A stretch of DNA of 64,000 bases, from contig NZ_VYWO01000004.1 in NCBI RefSeq assembly GCF_008726925.1, positions 1-64,000 of the forward strand. Reading direction: 5' to 3'. The DNA comes from Aerococcus sanguinicola (GTDB lineage: Bacteria > Bacillota > Bacilli > Lactobacillales > Aerococcaceae). The notes beneath the pieces are model-generated. The model was not told the DNA's origin, made no database searches, and was given only the letters and a program-made list of their open reading frames with translations. Positions within the stretch are counted from its first letter, which is position 1. Each line of letters begins with the position of its first letter. A program made the position numbers and the translations under genes. This document shows positions 45,357 to 54,629 of the stretch, in pieces.

Positions 45357-46559
45357 ATGTTACAAAACCATTATCTATTTACAAGTGAAAGTGTTACCGA
45401 AGGCCATCCGGACAAGATTGCTGACCAGATCAGTGACGCCATCCTGGATGCTGCCCTCAGCCAGGACCCCAACAGCCGGGTGGCTTGTGAAACCATCGTC
45501 AACACCGGCCTCGTGGTCATCTTCGGTGAAATTTCCACCCAAGCCCGACTCGACTTCCAGACCATTGTACGCGATACGGTCAAAAGAATTGGCTACACTC
45601 GGGGGAAATATGGCTTCGACGCCGAAAACCTCAATGTCATGGTGGCCTTAGACCAGCAGTCCCCTGATATTGCCCAGGGGGTCGACCGGGCCTTGGAAAT
45701 CCGGGACAAAGAAAGTAGCGAAGAAGCCTTGGGGGCTGGCGACCAGGGACTCATGTTCGGCTTCGCCTGCGACGAAACCTCTGACTTCATGCCCCTGCCC
45801 ATCCAACTGGCCCACCGCTTAGCGGAACACCTGGCCTATCTCCGTCACGAAGGAATTCTGCCCTACTTGCGTCCAGACGGCAAGACCCAGGTTACGGTCG
45901 AATATGACGAGCATAAGAAGCCGGTTCGCGTCGACACCATCGTCGTTTCCACCCAGCATGCGGAATCAACTCCCTTAGAACAGATTGAAGCCGACATTCA
46001 CGAACACCTGATCAAGGAAGTCATCCCTAGCAATCTCCTCGATGAGAACACCAAGTACTACATCAACCCAACCGGTCGCTTTGTTATCGGAGGGCCTAAA
46101 GGAGATGCCGGCTTGACGGGACGGAAGATTATCGTGGATACCTATGGCGGGATGGCCCGGCATGGGGGCGGGGCCTTCTCCGGTAAGGACGCCACCAAGG
46201 TGGACCGGAGTGCCTCTTACATGGCCCGCTACATTGCCAAAAACATTGTGGCCAGCCAGCTAGCCAGCCGCTGCGAAATCCAATTGGCCTATGCCATTGG
46301 GGTTGCCCAGCCTGTTTCCATTAATATTGATACCTTTGGCAGCGAAAGCGTCGCCAAGGAAAAAATTACCCAGGCTGTCCGGGAAATCTTTGACCTATCC
46401 CCCCGCGGCATTATCGAAACGCTAGACCTGCGCCAAGCCATCTATGAACCTAGCGCTGCCTATGGACACTTCGGCCGTAAAGCAGAAGGCCCCTACTTCC
46501 CTTGGGAGCGGACCGACCGCATCGACGAACTCAAAGCCGCGGTTGACAAGCTCGCCTAA
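45357..46559 (+). CDS. metK: S-adenosylmethionine synthetase
   Basis: Makes S-adenosylmethionine from methionine and ATP. The 400 residues begin [31 protein letters not shown]. Signatures [10 protein letters not shown] and GGGAFSGKD are intact, with [12 protein letters not shown] following. AAGGAGGACAAA precedes the ATG; the frame opens with a TTG seven codons earlier that lies before the ribosome site. Monocistronic with its own terminator. Confidence 0.97.
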   Translation: MLQNHYLFTSESVTEGHPDKIADQISDAILDAALSQDPNSRVACETIVNTGLVVIFGEISTQARLDFQTIVRDTVKRIGYTRGKYGFDAENLNVMVALDQQSPDIAQGVDRALEIRDKESSEEALGAGDQGLMFGFACDETSDFMPLPIQLAHRLAEHLAYLRHEGILPYLRPDGKTQVTVEYDEHKKPVRVDTIVVSTQHAESTPLEQIEADIHEHLIKEVIPSNLLDENTKYYINPTGRFVIGGPKGDAGLTGRKIIVDTYGGMARHGGGAFSGKDATKVDRSASYMARYIAKNIVASQLASRCEIQLAYAIGVAQPVSINIDTFGSESVAKEKITQAVREIFDLSPRGIIETLDLRQAIYEPSAAYGHFGRKAEGPYFPWERTDRIDELKAAVDKLA

Positions 46560-46570
46560 GAATGACTATA

Positions 46571-46616
46571 AACAGCAGCTCGCCTCACCTAGCCAGGATG
46601 GGGCGGGCTGTTTTTT
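46571..46616 (+). terminator. metK terminator
   Basis: AACAGC...CGCC / GGCG..GCTGTT arms followed by TTTTTTAC, 12 bp after the stop. Confidence 0.75.
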
Positions 46617-46654
46617 ACTTTGCCATTTCTTTTGAACCTCCCTTCCGCTGTTGG

Positions 46655-46860
46655 ATCTGGGCAACTTGCTAAGGAGACCGCCGTTCGAAAGTAGATCAGC
46701 CGTAACTTGCGAATGAGGCCGCCGTTCGAAAGTAGCCCCACCGTAACTTGCGAATGGGACCACTGTTTGCAAGTAAAGCCGCTCCAACTTGCGAATGAAG
46801 CCGCCGTTCAAAAGTAGAGCGGCCGCAAGTCCCAAATAGGGCCCCCATTAGCAAGTTCAG
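46655..46860. repeat. Hairpin array with a 41-bp period, AACTTGC words
   Basis: AACTTGC begins at 46663, 46704, 46745 and 46786, exactly 41 bp apart. CCGCCGTTCGAAAGTA and variants lie between; a last degenerate unit ends with GCAAGTTCAG near 46851. It has the words of the 18572-18845 array in reverse orientation. No gene is present. Confidence 0.8.
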
Positions 46861-46882
46861 CAGCTCTTTCCATAAATTTCCA

Positions 46883-46926
46883 CAAAAAAACTGCCAGGCA
46901 AGGCACTTTATTCCTTGGCTGGCAGT
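46883..46926 (-). terminator. Terminator of the tyrosine phosphatase gene
   Basis: ACTGCCAG-c-CAAGG...CCTTG-c-CTGGCAGT followed by TTTTTT on the minus strand. Confidence 0.88.
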
Positions 46927-46940
46927 CTTCTGTCAATCCG

Positions 46941-47408
46941 CTAATCTCGCAATTCAGGGTAGGTCGCTTCCAGGTGCTGGCAGAGGCCTTGGATCCCCTT
47001 AGTGACCAGGTCATAGGTCAGGTCAAAGTTCCCGGTATAGTAAGGGTCTGCAATCGCTCCTGGCTGGTCGGTGAAGTCCAACAATTGGTAAACCCTGTCG
47101 CTCGAACCGACAATTTTCTTAATATTTTCGATATTGCTGTCGTCCATGCCGATCAAGTAGTCGTAGTGGTCGGCGGCATCAGCTTCCAGCAAGCTGGCAT
47201 ACATATTGTCGGTGCTGATGCCCTTGCTGGCTAAAAGTTCAGCTGTTCCTGGATGGGGAGCAGAGCCCAGGTTCCAGTCACCCGTCGCTGCCGAGTCGAC
47301 TTGAACCTTATCCTCCCAATGGCGCTTCTTTACTTCCTCCCGCATCAAGGCTTCCGCCATGGGGGACCGGCAAATATTACCTAAGCAAATAAAACAAATC
47401 TTAACCAT
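46941..47408 (-). CDS. Low-molecular-weight protein tyrosine phosphatase
   Basis: A 155-residue phosphatase with the P-loop C8-LGNIC-R14-S15 at the N-terminus and the general-acid DPYYTG near the C-terminus, both intact. It may dephosphorylate protein tyrosines in signalling or capsule control; the substrate is unknown. AGGAGGTACTATG is the start. It is divergent from alr and has no kinase gene next to it. Confidence 0.93.
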   Translation of the reverse strand: MVKICFICLGNICRSPMAEALMREEVKKRHWEDKVQVDSAATGDWNLGSAPHPGTAELLASKGISTDNMYASLLEADAADHYDYLIGMDDSNIENIKKIVGSSDRVYQLLDFTDQPGAIADPYYTGNFDLTYDLVTKGIQGLCQHLEATYPELRD

Positions 47409-47514
47409 AGTACCTCCTAAGTAAAATTTAATGATATGATGTCATGGGCAATGCTAAAATAAGAGTAAGTTTCTTAAGTTGACCAATGAATTAGAAAGAA
47501 GTGAATCCTATCCA

Positions 47515-48657
47515 ATGGTTACTGCTTATCGACGCGCAAGCCGCGCTAAGATTTCCCTAGATGCTATTATACATAACTACCAAGTGATTAAGCAATCCCT
47601 AGCCCCAGGCAAGCTAGTCTATGCTACCGTCAAAGCGGATGCATACGGACACGGGGCCAAGGCGGTCAGCCAAGCCCTGTCCCAGGCCGGTGTTGATGGC
47701 TTCTGTGTCGCCCTGACCGACGAAGCCTTGGAACTCCGTCAGGCAGGTATCCAAGAAGATATCATGGTGCTCGGTGTCATTCCTAAAGAAGAAGCTTTGG
47801 ACATGGCCCAAGCCCAAGTGGCCGTGACGGTAAGCCGGTTGGACTGGCTAGAAACCGTCAGTGCAGAACTCGAAGCTAGCGACTGTCCTCCCCTCCCTGT
47901 CCACCTGGCTGTTGATTCAGGCATGGGACGGATCGGTTTTCTCGACAGCCAGAGCTTACAAGCAGCTATCGATTGGATCAGCGCCCACCCCAAAGCCTTC
48001 ACCCTCAAGGGAATCTTCACCCATTTTGCCACGGCTGATAGCCAGGACCCCCAAGGCAAGAGCAAGCAGGCAGCCCAAGCCCAGGCCTTCCAAGCTATCC
48101 GCCAGGCCATCGATTGCAGCGGTCTCAGCCAACCGCCCCTCTTCCACCAGTCCAACAGTGCCATGGCCCTCTGGTATCCCGATCAGACCCTAGACATGGT
48201 GCGCCTAGGCATCGCCCTCTACGGAGCCAACCCCTCTAATGGAGCCGAAAGCCTGCCCTATCCCTTGGAGCCAGCCCTCAGTCTGGAGACAGAGATTGCC
48301 CATGTCAAACAAATGCATGCCGGTGAGACAGTCGGTTACGGGGCAACCTACACGGCTAGCCAGGATGAATGGATTGCCACCCTCCCCATTGGCTATGCGG
48401 ACGGCTGGCTAAGAGCCTATTCCGGACTCAAGGCCCTCATCCAAGGTCAGCCCTGCCCCATTGTCGGACGGATCTGCATGGACCAGTGCATGGTCCGCCT
48501 AGACCAGGCCTATCCCATCGGCACCCCAGTGACCCTCATCGGTAAAAACCAAGGCCAAGAAATCCGCGCCGAGGAAGTCGCTGCCCATGCCGGCACCATT
48601 GCCTATGAGGCCTTCTGCCTGCTCAGCCAGCGCCTGCCAAGGACCTACCAAGATTAA
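47515..48657 (+). CDS. alr: Alanine racemase
   Basis: PLP enzyme that makes D-alanine for peptidoglycan. From MVTAYRRASRAKISLD it has 380 residues. The PLP lysine is K40 in TVKADAYGHG, the catalytic-Tyr region is VGYGATYTA, and VGRICMDQCMV carries the conserved binding loop. The frame opens 12 codons earlier with a TTG; AAGAAGTGAATCC favours the chosen ATG. Followed by the lysine riboswitch of dapA, so two cell-wall precursor genes are adjacent. Confidence 0.94.
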   Translation: MVTAYRRASRAKISLDAIIHNYQVIKQSLAPGKLVYATVKADAYGHGAKAVSQALSQAGVDGFCVALTDEALELRQAGIQEDIMVLGVIPKEEALDMAQAQVAVTVSRLDWLETVSAELEASDCPPLPVHLAVDSGMGRIGFLDSQSLQAAIDWISAHPKAFTLKGIFTHFATADSQDPQGKSKQAAQAQAFQAIRQAIDCSGLSQPPLFHQSNSAMALWYPDQTLDMVRLGIALYGANPSNGAESLPYPLEPALSLETEIAHVKQMHAGETVGYGATYTASQDEWIATLPIGYADGWLRAYSGLKALIQGQPCPIVGRICMDQCMVRLDQAYPIGTPVTLIGKNQGQEIRAEEVAAHAGTIAYEAFCLLSQRLPRTYQD

Positions 48658-48678
48658 AAGCCTTTCATTGTTTTGTCC

Positions 48679-48707
48679 TTGACTATTAATATTAGCTATG
48701 TTAGATT
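48679..48707 (+). promoter_or_regulatory. dapA promoter
   Basis: TTGACT (48679-48684), 17-bp spacer, TAGATT (48702-48707), just upstream of the lysine riboswitch. Confidence 0.75.
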
Positions 48708-48724
48708 TATAGCAATAGAAAAGT

Positions 48725-48912
48725 AGAGATATAGAGGCCGCGCTTGCCATCATTAGGAAACGAAAGGGGCCAGCGCCGAAGCAAGCTTGCTTGTTGGGGG
48801 CAGTACTGAATAAGGCTGCCACTGTCAAATAAGAAGCCCATTCTTATTTTGGAGGACTTATCCTACTTGGGCCCTTGAACCATACACGCTGACTTTGTAT
48901 AGGCATACCCAA
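48725..48912 (+). promoter_or_regulatory. Lysine riboswitch (L box)
   Basis: The L-box conserved blocks are present in order: AGATATAGAGG at the 5' side, then AAAGGGGCCAGCGCCGAAG, GGGGGCAGTACTGAATAAGG, CTGCCACTGTCA and a closing TTTTGGAGGACTTATC. A TACTTGGG...CCCAAGTA helix overlaps the 5' base of the downstream terminator, giving a plausible antiterminator. It would switch off dapA when lysine is abundant. Its boundaries are approximate. Confidence 0.92.
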
Positions 48913-48914
48913 GT

Positions 48915-48945
48915 AAGCTAAGATTCCTGAATCTTAGCTTTTTCT
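48915..48945 (+). terminator. Riboswitch-controlled terminator of dapA
   Basis: AAGCTAAGATT-cctg-AATCTTAGCTT followed by TTTCT, 40 bp before dapA. Confidence 0.88.
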
Positions 48946-48983
48946 ATTTGACCCAGTTGTTTAACCATTAAGGAGGAAATCAA

Positions 48984-49877
48984 ATGTCTATTTATAGTGG
49001 ATCCGGGGTGGCTATTGTAACCCCCTACCAAGATACTGAAACGCGTGAAATCAACTATGAGGTCTTCCGCCAACTCGTTGAACGGCAGATTGAAGCAGGC
49101 ACCGACGCCATTATCGTTGCCGGGACAACGGGCGAAGCTAGCAACCAAACGGATGAAGAACAAATTGACCTTATCCGCTACTGTGTGGACCTGGTCGACC
49201 ACCGTGTCCCTGTCATCGCTGGGGCTGGCTCTAACGACACCCGCCATGGGGTCAACCTATCCAAGGCCTGTGAAGAAGCAGGAGCCGATGCCCTGCTCTC
49301 TGTTACCCCTTACTATCTAAAGACCAACCAAGAAGGCCTCTACCAACACTTTGCGGCCATCGCCAATGCCGTGACCATTCCGATTATCTTATATGATGTT
49401 CCAGGACGGACCGGCATGGGTATCGCCCCTCAAACCCTCCGTCGTTTAATCGATGACTTCGACCACATTGTCGGGCTCAAAGACGCCACCGGAAACTTCA
49501 ACCATGCCGTGGACAACCTCCATTACTGTGGCGACCAAGTCGATGTGTATTCCGGCAATGACGATACCGCCGTCCCTCTTATGAGCTTAGGTGGCAAAGG
49601 TGTCATCTCCGTCTTAGCCAATATCGCACCGGAAGAAGTCCATACCATGATCCACGCCGCCCTCGATGGAGACTTTGCCAAGGCCCGCCAACTCCAGGCC
49701 AAATTCAAGCCCCTCATCGACACCCTCTTCTGTGAGCCTAACCCCATCCCCGTCAAAGCCGCTCTCGCCCTCCAAGGCTACGAGGTCGGCCCAACCCGCC
49801 TCCCCTTAGGCAAACCCCAAGAAGAAACCGTGGCCAAACTAAAAGAGCAAATGCAAGAACTCGGCTTGTTGAACTAA
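48984..49877 (+). CDS. dapA: 4-hydroxy-tetrahydrodipicolinate synthase
   Basis: Condenses pyruvate with aspartate semialdehyde, the first step towards diaminopimelate and lysine. The 297 residues have AGTTGEASNQ (about 47-55), the catalytic Tyr in YDVPGRTG (Y137) and the Schiff-base lysine K166 in GLKDATGN. AAGGAGGAAATCAA precedes the ATG. Controlled by the upstream lysine riboswitch. A five-unit structured repeat array begins two bases after the stop. Confidence 0.97.
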   Translation: MSIYSGSGVAIVTPYQDTETREINYEVFRQLVERQIEAGTDAIIVAGTTGEASNQTDEEQIDLIRYCVDLVDHRVPVIAGAGSNDTRHGVNLSKACEEAGADALLSVTPYYLKTNQEGLYQHFAAIANAVTIPIILYDVPGRTGMGIAPQTLRRLIDDFDHIVGLKDATGNFNHAVDNLHYCGDQVDVYSGNDDTAVPLMSLGGKGVISVLANIAPEEVHTMIHAALDGDFAKARQLQAKFKPLIDTLFCEPNPIPVKAALALQGYEVGPTRLPLGKPQEETVAKLKEQMQELGLLN

Positions 49878-49879
49878 CA

Positions 49880-50475
49880 GGGTGTGAGAGGATGCGGGAG
49901 AAAGGGAGCTCTGGAGTAAAAGACCAGAGAAGGCTGAAGGCCTTCGACGGACTTTTGCGAAGAGGAGCCCTTTCTGCATCCTCGAACCCGACTATAGGGT
50001 GTGAAGGCTAGCGGGAGAAATAGACCTCTGGAGCAAAGGTCCAGAGAAGACTGCAAGTCTTCGGCGGAGCTTTGTGAAGAGGAGCTATTTCTGCTAGCCT
50101 GAACCCGACTTTATAGGGTGAGAGGGCGCGCAGGTAGCTTCCTTTCACTGGAGCAAGTCACCAGAGCAGTCTGAAGGACTGCGGCGGAGACTTGTGAAGT
50201 GACAAGGAAGTTACGCGACCGAACCCGACTAACAGGGTGCGAGACTTGGCGCTTAGGCTTGGATGATTGGAGCAAGGCAGAATAAGAGCGAAGCATTCGC
50301 TCGTTTCGGACTTGTGAAGTCACTCCAAGTCTGCCAAGTCGAACCCGACTAACAGGGTGTAAGCAAAGGCGTTTAGAAAGGGATGACTGGAGGCAAAGCG
50401 GATAAGAGCGGCTGCAAGCCGATCGTTCCACTTTGCTGAAGTCACTCCCTTTCTGCCTTTGCGAACCCAACTACA
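49880..50475 (+). repeat. Array of five structured repeats directly after the dapA stop
   Basis: Units at 49880-49996, 49997-50115, 50116-50234, 50235-50354 and 50355-50475. All begin GGGTG and end GAACCC(G/A)ACTA. Four different arm sets occur: GAGGATGCG/TGCATCCTC, AGGCTAGCG/TGCTAGCCT, a GGCGCGC-type, GACTTGGCG/TGCCAAGTC and GCAAAGGCG/TGCCTTTGC. The unit order differs from that in the other arrays. The dapA terminator follows at 50480. Confidence 0.9.
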
Positions 50476-50479
50476 GGCG

Positions 50480-50525
50480 AACCATCTAGCAAGGCACCCT
50501 TTAGCCTGGCTAGATGGTTTTTTTA
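50480..50525 (+). terminator. Terminator after the dapA repeat array
   Basis: AACCATCTAGC...GCTAGATGGTT followed by TTTTTATT, five bases beyond the last repeat unit. The dapA mRNA would carry all five repeats in its 3' UTR. Confidence 0.85.
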
Positions 50526-50773
50526 TTATAGAAAGTGGCAGGGCCTTTTAGCAAAGAAGTTGTTAATCGAACCGTCATTCGAAAGTTTACGACCAGTGAT
50601 TCTAATTCTGTCAAGCAAAACATTTTTTCAGAGCCTGGAATGTTTCTAGGCTCTTTTTTCTGCGAGCGAAAGCATTTTCAGTCTTCTTTTCTCCCTTTCA
50701 TCAGCTTGAATAAAATCGGTTTTAGTATAAAATAGTATCTATCATATACCATTACAATTGGAGGCTTCAACTA

Positions 50774-51601
50774 ATGACCGATCGACAAGTCCCCTTTCGA
50801 ATCAAAGCAACCGCGATGGATGAAGATTATATTGACCAGTACAACCGTTCTTCCTTCCACCGGCATGAGCTGATTTTTGTGACCAAGGCTCTCCGTATCA
50901 CCGTTAACCAACAGTCGCTTGAGGTGGAACCCAAGCAAATCATTGTCATTCCTTCAAGTATCGACCTTAAGCTAGAAGCCGGGCAACACTATGCGACCCC
51001 TCAGTACTACGGCTACGTTCTCTCCATTGGGGATAATTACCTGGACGAGATCAACCATACCTTCATCGACACCACCGACCTGATCCAAGTCTTCAGCCAG
51101 TTGCGCATCCTCCCTGTGAGCGAAAACAACTGGCAGGTCTTCCTCGACCTCTTCGGCCAACTCAAGCAAGTCCAAGCGGAAAAGGCGACCCTCTACCAAC
51201 AGAAAATCATCTTCCACCTGGCCAGCCTGCTCTTCCTCGAAACCTGCCAGATCTACCAGGCCCCTGATGACCCCCTGCTCCATGAACACACCAAGCGCGA
51301 CCAGCTAGCTATCGATCTCAAGCAATATGTCGACGACCACTTCGACCAAGCCATCACCCTCCAAGACACCGCTAAGCACTTCAACATCTCCACCTCAACC
51401 GTGAACCGCATCTTCCAAAAATACTACCACGACACCCTCTACCAATACCTCATCACCAAGCGCCTCAGCTACGCCCACGACTGCATCAAAAAAGGCCAGT
51501 CCATCAGCCGCGCATGGAAAAACGCCGGCTTCAAAGACTACAGCAACTTCTACCGATCCTTCATCAAACACTACCATTACAGACCCCACGACGCAAAATA
51601 A
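50774..51601 (+). CDS. AraC-family transcriptional regulator
   Basis: A 275-residue regulator. The N-terminal half looks like a cupin-type sensor (HRHELIFVTKALRITVNQQSLEVEPKQIIVIPSSI). The C-terminal ~95 residues are the AraC double helix-turn-helix: ITLQDTAKHFNISTSTVNRIFQKYY, then SISRAWKNAGFKDYSNFYRSFIKHY. The target is unknown; no metabolic gene lies beside it. GGAGGCTTCAACTA precedes the ATG. A repeat array begins one base after the stop. Confidence 0.9.
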   Translation: MTDRQVPFRIKATAMDEDYIDQYNRSSFHRHELIFVTKALRITVNQQSLEVEPKQIIVIPSSIDLKLEAGQHYATPQYYGYVLSIGDNYLDEINHTFIDTTDLIQVFSQLRILPVSENNWQVFLDLFGQLKQVQAEKATLYQQKIIFHLASLLFLETCQIYQAPDDPLLHEHTKRDQLAIDLKQYVDDHFDQAITLQDTAKHFNISTSTVNRIFQKYYHDTLYQYLITKRLSYAHDCIKKGQSISRAWKNAGFKDYSNFYRSFIKHYHYRPHDAK

Positions 51602-51602
51602 A

Positions 51603-52110
51603 GGGTGAGAGGCTTGGCGTTTAGGCTTGGGTGATTGGAGCAAGTCAGGATAAGAGCGAAACATTCGCTCGTTCCGGACTTGTGAAATCACTCCAAGCCT
51701 GCCAAGTCGAACCCGACTATAAAAGGGTGTGAGCAAGAGCGCTTAGACTTGAATGATTGGAGGCTCATCGAAAAAGGCTGACGCCAGTCAGACGTTTCGA
51801 TGAGCTGAAATCACTTCAAGTCTGCTCTTGCGAACCCGACTACACAGGGTGTGAGAGGATGCGGGAGAAAGGAACCTCTGGAGTAAAAGACCAGAGAAGG
51901 CTGAAAGCCTTCGATGGGATTTTGCGAAGAGGAGCCCTTTCTGCATCCTCGAGCCCGACTAAAGGGTGTGAGGGCTGGCGGTTAGCTTTCCTTCACTGGA
52001 GCAAGTCACCAGAGCAGTCTGCAAGACTGCGGCGGAGACTTGTGAAGTGACAGGAAAGCTGCCAGACCGAACCCGACTAAGGGTGTGAGGGCGCGCGGTT
52101 CTATTTGCGA
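51603..52110 (+). repeat. Array of four structured repeats plus a fragment after the AraC gene
   Basis: Units at 51603-51724 (GACTTGGCG type), 51725-51846 (GAGCAAGAGC outer arms with a new second arm, ACTTGAATGATT/AATCACTTCAAGT), 51847-51963 (GAGGATGCG type) and 51964-52080 (GGCTGGC type). A fifth start, GGGTGTGAGGGCGCGCGGTT at 52081, is cut short and runs into GAATGC/GCATTC hairpin sequence. Confidence 0.88.
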
Positions 52111-52188
52111 ATAGAGGTCCCGAATGCAAATAGGAAATTTCAATTGGCATTCGCACGGTTCCGTATACAGATCGAGCGCTCCAATCAA

Positions 52189-52228
52189 CACTCTAGCCAG
52201 GCCCCTTTAGCCTGGTTAGAGTGTTTTC
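52189..52228 (+). terminator. Terminator after the AraC-gene repeat array
   Basis: CACTCTAGCCAGG...CCTGGTTAGAGTG followed by TTTTC. Between here and 52404 no gene is seen; one GAGTGTGGC unit resembling the 27175 array is at 52352. Confidence 0.85.
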
Positions 52229-52403
52229 ATTATTAATGGGAGGGATGTTTTTTTCAATCTACTTGCTAATAGTGGCATCATTTGAAAGTTCAGGTTTAGC
52301 AACTTTCAATCATGGAAAATAGAGCTTGCACGACTCCAACCCACAACCGAATATCCCGAGTGTGGCTTGCCCAAGCCAAGCCCCTCCCCCTCTCTCTCCA
52401 GTC

Positions 52404-52456
52404 AAAAAAAATGCCTATCGACCGCCATTCCAGGTCGGACAATAGGCATTTTTTTC
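52404..52456. terminator. butA terminator
   Basis: AAAAAATGCCTATcGACC...GGTCGGACAATAGGCATTTTTTT with T-runs on both strands, just after the butA stop. Confidence 0.85.
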
Positions 52457-52464
52457 ATTTTATT

Positions 52465-53244
52465 TTATTGGAAGACCATCCCACCATCGGTCACAATAAT
52501 TTGGCCGGTGATGTAATCGGATTTCTCTGAAGCGAGGAAGGAGACAAGGTTGGCCACATCTTCTGGTTCTTGGGTACGGCCAAGGGCAATGTTATCCACT
52601 TGTTCCTTGAAGGTTTCCCCTCTTTCAGCACCTGTTAATTCGGCGAATTTTTCATCCAGGCGGTCCCACATGCCAGTTCCAGCAATCCCTGGAGCATAGG
52701 CGTTCACGGTGATGCCATCATCAGCGAGTTCTTTGGCAGCCGTTTGGGTTAGCCCGCTGACCGCAAATTTTGTAGCTGAATAGGCACTGAGCATTTCAAA
52801 GCCTTCGCGCCCAGCGATACTTGACGCATTAATGATCTTACCTTTAATGCCAAGTTCCTTCATCTGCTTAGCGGCAGCTTGGATCCCGTAAATCGTCCCC
52901 TTGATGTTGATGTCAAAGAGAGCCCCGAGGTCATCTTCTTCCAAGTCGATCAGCGGTGCGACCCGGCCTTCGATCCCAGCATTGTTCACGAAGACATCCA
53001 AACGGCCAAATTGATCCACCGCATAAGCCGCCAAGTCTTTCTGATCTTGCAACTTGCTGACATCGGCTTCCTTAACCGCTGCTTCAATCCCTTGGTCAGC
53101 AAATTCCTTCTGGGTAGCTTCTAAAGTCTCTAAGTCAATATCCGCTAAGACGAGGTCAAAACCATCTGTCGCTAATTGTTGGGCAATGGCCTTACCCAAA
53201 CCTTGAGCGCCACCTGTAATCACTGCAACTTTCTTCTCTGACAT
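52465..53244 (-). CDS. butA: Acetoin/diacetyl reductase, SDR family
   Basis: NADH-dependent reductase of diacetyl to acetoin and acetoin to 2,3-butanediol. The 259 residues have the NAD loop [22 protein letters not shown], the catalytic [19 protein letters not shown] and [21 protein letters not shown], the last being characteristic of ButA/BudC. AAGGAGGAATTTATTTT precedes the ATG. The acetolactate made by IlvB can be a precursor of its substrate. A palindrome overlaps its promoter. Confidence 0.88.
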   Translation of the reverse strand: MSEKKVAVITGGAQGLGKAIAQQLATDGFDLVLADIDLETLEATQKEFADQGIEAAVKEADVSKLQDQKDLAAYAVDQFGRLDVFVNNAGIEGRVAPLIDLEEDDLGALFDINIKGTIYGIQAAAKQMKELGIKGKIINASSIAGREGFEMLSAYSATKFAVSGLTQTAAKELADDGITVNAYAPGIAGTGMWDRLDEKFAELTGAERGETFKEQVDNIALGRTQEPEDVANLVSFLASEKSDYITGQIIVTDGGMVFQ

Positions 53245-53277
53245 AAAATAAATTCCTCCTTTTCTTAAGTTAAATCT

Positions 53278-53302
53278 AGTATAACAATTTCGGAACCGAA
53301 AT
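53278..53302 (-). promoter_or_regulatory. butA promoter with operator-like palindrome
   Basis: Minus-strand extended -10 TGtTATACT (53278-53286). ATTTCGG-AA-CCGAAAT (53287-53302) lies directly upstream, filling the spacer. A repressor bound there would block RNA polymerase. It does not match the Rex or CcpA consensus. Confidence 0.6.
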
Positions 53303-53365
53303 AAAAATAAAAGGCCTCGAGAAATTTTTAGACCAGCCCATAAAGGTCAGTGGCAGGCTTTGAGA

Positions 53366-53400
53366 CTAAAAAAAGGGCTGGATGAAAAGCTCCAGCCTCT
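53366..53400 (-). terminator. Terminator of the TPR-protein gene
   Basis: GGCTGGA...TCCAGCC stem followed by CTTTTTTT on the minus strand, 60 bp after the stop. Confidence 0.8.
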
Positions 53401-53460
53401 TTCTATAAGTTAAAGTTTTTACTGCTCAAATCATCAGATCTAAGCGTCTGTTATCGTTTA

Positions 53461-54501
53461 TTACATATTCAATTGCCGCTCGAGATTGGCGATCACAGCA
53501 TCGGCAGCTAGTTCCTGGCCTTCCGTCAGGGACTGGTAGAGTCTAAAGTAGAAGCGGGCGGTCTTCATATTGCCCAGCTCAACAGCAGCCTGGGCCATGT
53601 TGACCAGCTTGCAGAGGGCAGCATCGGAAGGAAACTGGTCCATCTTGTAGTCTTGGAGAATCTGGGCCACTTCCTTCGTCGTTAAGTCATCGTCAACAGA
53701 CAAGCCCTCTTCTTTAAGCTTATCTAGGAGCCCAGCAGCCACATCATTTTCCTTCCAGCGCAGACTGATCTTCGCAAAGTTCATCGCCGCCTCGCGGTCG
53801 CCCTTGCCGTAATAGAACTTGGCCAAGCAGGCATAGCCCCGAGCGAGAGCTGAGCGTTCAATGGAATACTTCAAGCCTTTTAGAATCATGGCATAGGCCA
53901 TGCCGTACTGGTCCATATCCAGGTAGAGGGCCGCCAAGTCGTAGATAATGGTCACTTGGTAGGGGTGCCAGAGCAGGGCCTGTTGGTAGGCATCGGCTGC
54001 TTCCTTGCGCTCATTAGCCTGGAGCAAGATCTTAGCATAGCTCTGGTAGATCTTGCTGAAGTCGCGGTGGGTCGGCAAAAGCTGCATCCCCGCTTCTTCA
54101 TGGAGCAAGAATTCAAAGCGCCCCACCAAATCAAAGATCGACAAGTGGCGCTGGCCCGGCTTGGGCGTGTACTGGTCGAAGTCAGCATCCAAGCTACGGA
54201 TGAAATCTTCCATAGCGAAACGCGCCTCTGTCACCTCACCCGCCGTGAGCATATCGTCAATCTTGGCCATGAAGATATTATCGGAGTGCTTGTCCGAATC
54301 ATCATAGCGTTTGCGATTCGCCAAGGTCTCTTCAGGATAAGCTTCATAGAGCAAGTCCTCTAACTTGGACAGGAATTCTTCGTTACGGATCAGGACAATA
54401 TTCTCAACCAATTTTTGGCCCACTTCGCGAATGGCCTGGCTATAATTGCCCACAAGTAATTGTTCAATTTCTTTAAGTAACTGTTCTTGATCTTGATTCA
54501 T
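53461..54501 (-). CDS. Tetratricopeptide-repeat protein
   Basis: A soluble, acidic, helical protein of 346 residues. TPR-like helices are seen at about 150-260: YAKILLQANERKEAADAYQQALLWHP, IIYDLAALYLDMDQYGMAYAMI and YACLAKFYYGKGDREAAMNFA. There is no signal peptide or catalytic motif. It probably mediates protein-protein contacts; partners are unknown. AAGGGGAAGAATATT precedes the ATG. Downstream in strand order from the gene at 54630. Confidence 0.8.
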   Translation of the reverse strand: MNQDQEQLLKEIEQLLVGNYSQAIREVGQKLVENIVLIRNEEFLSKLEDLLYEAYPEETLANRKRYDDSDKHSDNIFMAKIDDMLTAGEVTEARFAMEDFIRSLDADFDQYTPKPGQRHLSIFDLVGRFEFLLHEEAGMQLLPTHRDFSKIYQSYAKILLQANERKEAADAYQQALLWHPYQVTIIYDLAALYLDMDQYGMAYAMILKGLKYSIERSALARGYACLAKFYYGKGDREAAMNFAKISLRWKENDVAAGLLDKLKEEGLSVDDDLTTKEVAQILQDYKMDQFPSDAALCKLVNMAQAAVELGNMKTARFYFRLYQSLTEGQELAADAVIANLERQLNM

Positions 54502-54629
54502 AATATTCTTCCCCTTAATTCGGAATAATGATTACCGGTCAAAGACACCAGTAATTATTGTAATCGGCCCTTGGTCAAAGTTCAAGGCTGGTCATCGAGC
54601 GAGTGATGCCTTTTACCGATCACTATTGG

